Shown: in pieces, positions 8,301 through 9,218 of the stretch
Position numbering within the stretch: the first letter of the stretch is position 1
Layout: each line of letters opens with the position of its first letter
Translations under genes and position numbers: made by a program
Notes under the pieces: generated by a model
What the model saw: only the letters and a program-made list of their open reading frames with translations
Databases searched by the model: none
Told to the model about the DNA's origin: nothing
Assembly (NCBI GenBank): GCA_018065815.1
Contig: JAGHSP010000053.1
Span: 1-9,218, forward strand
Direction: 5' to 3'
Source of the DNA: Candidatus Sodaliphilus limicaballi
Lineage (GTDB): Bacteria > Bacteroidota > Bacteroidia > Bacteroidales > Muribaculaceae
DNA length: 9,218 bases

Positions 8301-8542
8301 CTCAAGAAGCAGGGCGTGCATTTGCGCAGGTAAAACCAGCTAATGTTCGTAAATTATACATACCTAAAGTTACGCAAACTCAGCAAGTCCCAATCATCAC
8401 GCTCGTTGACCGCATCATCGCAGCCAAGAAAGTAAACCCACTCGCTGACACAACCACCGAAGAGCGCGAAATCGATCGCCTCGTCTATGAACTCTACGGT
8501 TTGACAGACGAGGAAATCGCAATTGTTGAAGGAACAAAATAA
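5330..8542 (+). CDS. Eco57I/PglX-class adenine-N6 DNA methyltransferase with TaqI-like specificity domain
   Basis: This 1070-residue protein is predicted to transfer a methyl group from AdoMet to adenine N6 in a specific DNA site. The visible gamma-type order is motif X-like FYTP (388-391), motif I DPAIGSGAF (451-459) for AdoMet, and the catalytic NPPY motif IV (659-662). Downstream, residues of about 830-1015 resemble the TaqI-like specificity domain (LPWWVMNRPRYS, FEEPKIIMRQ, AFAQVKPANV), and the end (EIDRLVYELYGL) is a conserved tail of this class. The roughly 380-residue N-terminus contains LPD57-x7-E65-V-E67, which could be a degenerate PD-(D/E)xK nuclease motif; the usual Lys is not seen. 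The length is similar to Eco57I-type and PglX proteins. The gene starts 17 bp after the helicase stop, so the two are probably cotranscribed and act together. Base composition is mosaic: the specificity region is much more AT-rich than either flank. Confidence 0.9.
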   Translation: MDYRSIIESKYNRANWQKLLHDIFKQRIEFWSVPTPVIVDKDMAKSALYTGKITLPDGHIIAVYEVELSDSVVIERNRAGIRNLLCSSWRSMGCAGAFMFCFRQDEAVLRFSYVSESLAFTEDGTIAKESTDTKRFTYLLGEGHRSRTAIEQFEKLKASALNLKDITKAFSVEALSDLFFREYKKHYEDIIEFITGKRMVKVANKWEEKVTGSPCTMIMQEFACFPDAEKAVRDYVKKLMGRLVFIQFLQKKGWMGCPAGDSWTGGDKEFVQNLFERTPFKDTFVDDVLEPMFNDINSRRDRDIANEVLGHDIKIPYLNGGLFERDSYDKTDFPLPAKYMKALLDFFASYNFTIDENDPDDAEIGVDPEMLGRIFENLLEDNKDKGAFYTPKEIVHYMCRESLIAYLQTDIEDETKKESFRQFVTTHDVNVLNPGDVYKVDKLLRDVKICDPAIGSGAFPMGLLRELSACRMAIEGLEPDTTIADVKKDIIQNSIYGVDIEKGAVDIARLRFWLSLIIDEQTPHALPNMDFKIMQGNSLLEQFEGIDLSGMSLNEQAKKKAKKGQAWIQTIAFDEQDSLDNIQQAIREYYSTEDHSRKLHLRKVINDNVKSYIINLKGFTPEIKAKLDNLPIPNDQFFLWHIYFKEVFDNGGFDIVIGNPPYGAKLSEKDKVLFKELFSDVHMRTPETFCYFISQSIRLSKSNNSIISYIVPNNLFFQNENEKTRELLIYKNRLLRAINLGDSTFENADVPTCIFLTSTGKKDSYTISYSDYRLDKISSIDWNHGIELIENNVLKNIPAYSLGMNTKEVSLLNKVSTLGITINEIAEEMACGISTGGNKAFSISRTEAVEKELERDVIHKVLFGYEIDKYKIDSDDNIIIYMQRDMKEKDYPNVLSHLAPYKEKLAKRSECKKGILPWWVMNRPRYSRLFEEPKIIMRQTSDSIRCVYDDSGYYVIDSILVLKTKNKEYDYNYIVGVLNSCLTNFIYQGLTQEAGRAFAQVKPANVRKLYIPKVTQTQQVPIITLVDRIIAAKKVNPLADTTTEEREIDRLVYELYGLTDEEIAIVEGTK
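7310..8380 (+). other. AT-rich specificity-domain segment within the methyltransferase (putative exchanged cassette)
   Basis: Hand counts of 60-base blocks give 33 GC at 6661-6720, 14 at 7321-7380, 16 at 7441-7500, 21 at 8341-8400, and 33 again at 8401-8460. GC therefore falls from about 55% to about 25% and returns to about 55% inside one gene. The left edge falls just after the catalytic NPPY motif and the right edge just before the conserved C-terminal tail, so the segment coincides with the target recognition region. In this enzyme class specificity domains are known to diverge and recombine; transfer of this cassette from an AT-rich source is an inference. Confidence 0.7.
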
Positions 8543-8553
8543 ATCACAAACTT

Positions 8554-9027
8554 ATGAAAAAGTATCTTTATATATTTCTAATGACGTTATCGTTTTTCTC
8601 TCTCTACTCATGTAAATGTGATACTTGTGGAGGGGATGAGGAAATAACTGTTGACTGCAAGACATGTGATGGAGATGGTCATATTCGCTGCCATGAGTGC
8701 AGAGGCAGTGGAGAAGTTGAATGTGATGACTGCAACGGATATGGTTCTATGACCTGTGATTATTGCTATGGCAGCGGTCGTAACGGAATGTGTGCAATAT
8801 GTTTGGGAACAGGAATGGACGATAGCGGATGGACCTGTATTCATTGCAACGGAACAGGAAAAAACAGATGTTTCAACTGTAATGGCCAGGGAACCGTAAC
8901 ATGTAACGAATGTTTAGGTTCTGGAGAAGTCACCTGTTCTAGGTGTAGAGGTCGCAGATTCGTAGAATGTCAAGAGTGTGAAGGTAAGGGCAAAAAGACT
9001 ATCCCTTGCCCCGACTGTCAAGATTGA
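8554..9027 (+). CDS. Cysteine-rich lipoprotein with DnaJ-like CxxCxGxG repeats
   Basis: The 157-residue product starts with a short basic N-terminus, a hydrophobic stretch and a lipobox-like LYSC (Cys20), so it is predicted to be exported and lipid-anchored. The mature part carries 12 CxxC motifs. Nine are full CxxCxGxG repeats of the kind that bind zinc in the DnaJ central domain, and one (CSRCRGRR) is degenerate. There are 25 cysteines in total. No J domain is present, so this is not a DnaJ. Known DnaJ zinc domains have four such repeats; this one has many more and would form an elongated rod of metal or disulfide-stabilised hairpins. It begins 11 bp after the methyltransferase stop, which suggests the same operon, although an envelope protein has no obvious part in DNA restriction. 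It may be an adjacent cargo gene read by the same transcript. Start choice is supported by the signal peptide. Confidence 0.8.
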   Translation: MKKYLYIFLMTLSFFSLYSCKCDTCGGDEEITVDCKTCDGDGHIRCHECRGSGEVECDDCNGYGSMTCDYCYGSGRNGMCAICLGTGMDDSGWTCIHCNGTGKNRCFNCNGQGTVTCNECLGSGEVTCSRCRGRRFVECQECEGKGKKTIPCPDCQD

Positions 9028-9067
9028 TATTGAAAATTAGCAAAATATATCAAACAAAAGAAAATAT

Positions 9068-9088
9068 CAAATTTGGTTGCATTGCAAC
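9068..9088 (+). promoter_or_regulatory. Possible degenerate promoter box with adjoining palindrome
   Basis: CAAATTTG (9068-9075) differs from TAnnTTTG at its first base and is followed directly by the perfect inverted repeat GTTGC-ATT-GCAAC (9076-9088). The order, box then palindrome, resembles the region at 1542-1568. It could give the downstream reading frame its own promoter, but no -33 element is seen. Confidence 0.25.
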
Positions 9089-9216
9089 GATATGTCAACC
9101 TGTGGGAGATCAAATACGATAAGATGACCGACGAGGAAAAGAATATGCTACCACTTCGCCGCATCGCAATCTTCGGCACCAACGACAAAAATTTGGCACA
9201 ATTATTGCTAAAATAA
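9073..9216 (+). CDS. Short or truncated reading frame ending in a TAATG overlap
   Basis: An open frame runs from after the TGA at 9031-9033 to the TAA at 9214-9216. From about 9082 its composition looks coding and GC-richer (QRYVNLWEIKYDK, then MTDEEKN, then PLRRIAIFGTNDKN), but no normal start precedes this part. TTG codons lie at 9073 and 9082, and the first ATG is at 9124, which would give only 30 residues. The stop overlaps an ATG at 9216-9218, the last base triplet of the window, in the classical arrangement for translational coupling to a next gene. It may be the surviving C-terminus of a gene whose front was lost, a small gene with a TTG start, or noncoding. I do not recognise the family. 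Confidence 0.35.
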   Translation: MVALQRYVNLWEIKYDKMTDEEKNMLPLRRIAIFGTNDKNLAQLLLK

Positions 9217-9218
9217 TG

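Noticed and set aside
2007..8542. Complete BREX or DISARM locus
   Set aside because: There is no PglZ phosphatase, BrxC/BrxL ATPase, DrmA or DrmB in the window. Only the methyltransferase and the PLD/helicase parts resemble components of those systems.
8554..9027. DnaJ chaperone or ferredoxin
   Set aside because: There is no J domain or HPD motif, and the CxxCxGxG spacing does not fit iron-sulfur ferredoxins. The signal peptide places it outside the cytoplasm.

Overview
The window looks like an accessory segment of a Bacteroidales-type genome (Bacteroides, Phocaeicola or Prevotella). The reasons are the near absence of Shine-Dalgarno sequences before the genes, two good matches to the Bacteroidetes -7 promoter box TAnnTTTG, and a lipoprotein signal peptide of the type common in that group. 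No rRNA, tRNA, CRISPR array or transposase is visible.

Layout. (1) Bases 1-654 hold the 3' end of a gene resembling the nuclease domain of a phage large terminase, open at the left edge. It suggests that the region lies in, or next to, a prophage or prophage remnant. (2) Bases 779-1519 hold an AT-rich orphan gene of unknown function. (3) Bases 1520-2006 contain no credible protein gene but are dense in dyad symmetry. There is a TAACTTTG promoter box flanked by two matching 15-bp palindromes, a nested hairpin of about 115 nt followed by a T8 run (a candidate small RNA), a second promoter-like box TAAATTTG between two more palindromes, and a long leader hairpin ending just before the next start codon. 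(4) Bases 2007-9027 hold three closely spaced co-directional genes, very likely one operon. The first encodes a 1101-residue PLD-nuclease/superfamily 2 helicase fusion. The second encodes a 1070-residue Eco57I-class adenine-N6 DNA methyltransferase with a TaqI-like specificity domain. The third encodes a 157-residue cysteine-rich lipoprotein with 12 CxxC motifs. (5) Bases 9028-9218 hold the end of a short or truncated reading frame whose TAA overlaps an ATG at the right edge, so the cluster probably continues beyond the window.

How the genes may work together. The helicase and methyltransferase have the parts of a restriction-modification system: one protein methylates a target site, and the other carries a DNA-translocase motor plus a single HKD nuclease motif. 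This combination resembles type I/ISP enzymes divided differently between polypeptides. It is not a complete BREX or DISARM locus within this window. The segment of the methyltransferase expected to read the target sequence (about 7310-8380) is strikingly AT-rich compared with both flanks, as expected if specificity domains are exchanged by recombination. The most novel items are the palindrome-rich candidate RNA and promoter region upstream, and the lipidated zinc-finger-like protein attached to a DNA-defence operon. Functions are inferred from motifs only; no searches were run.
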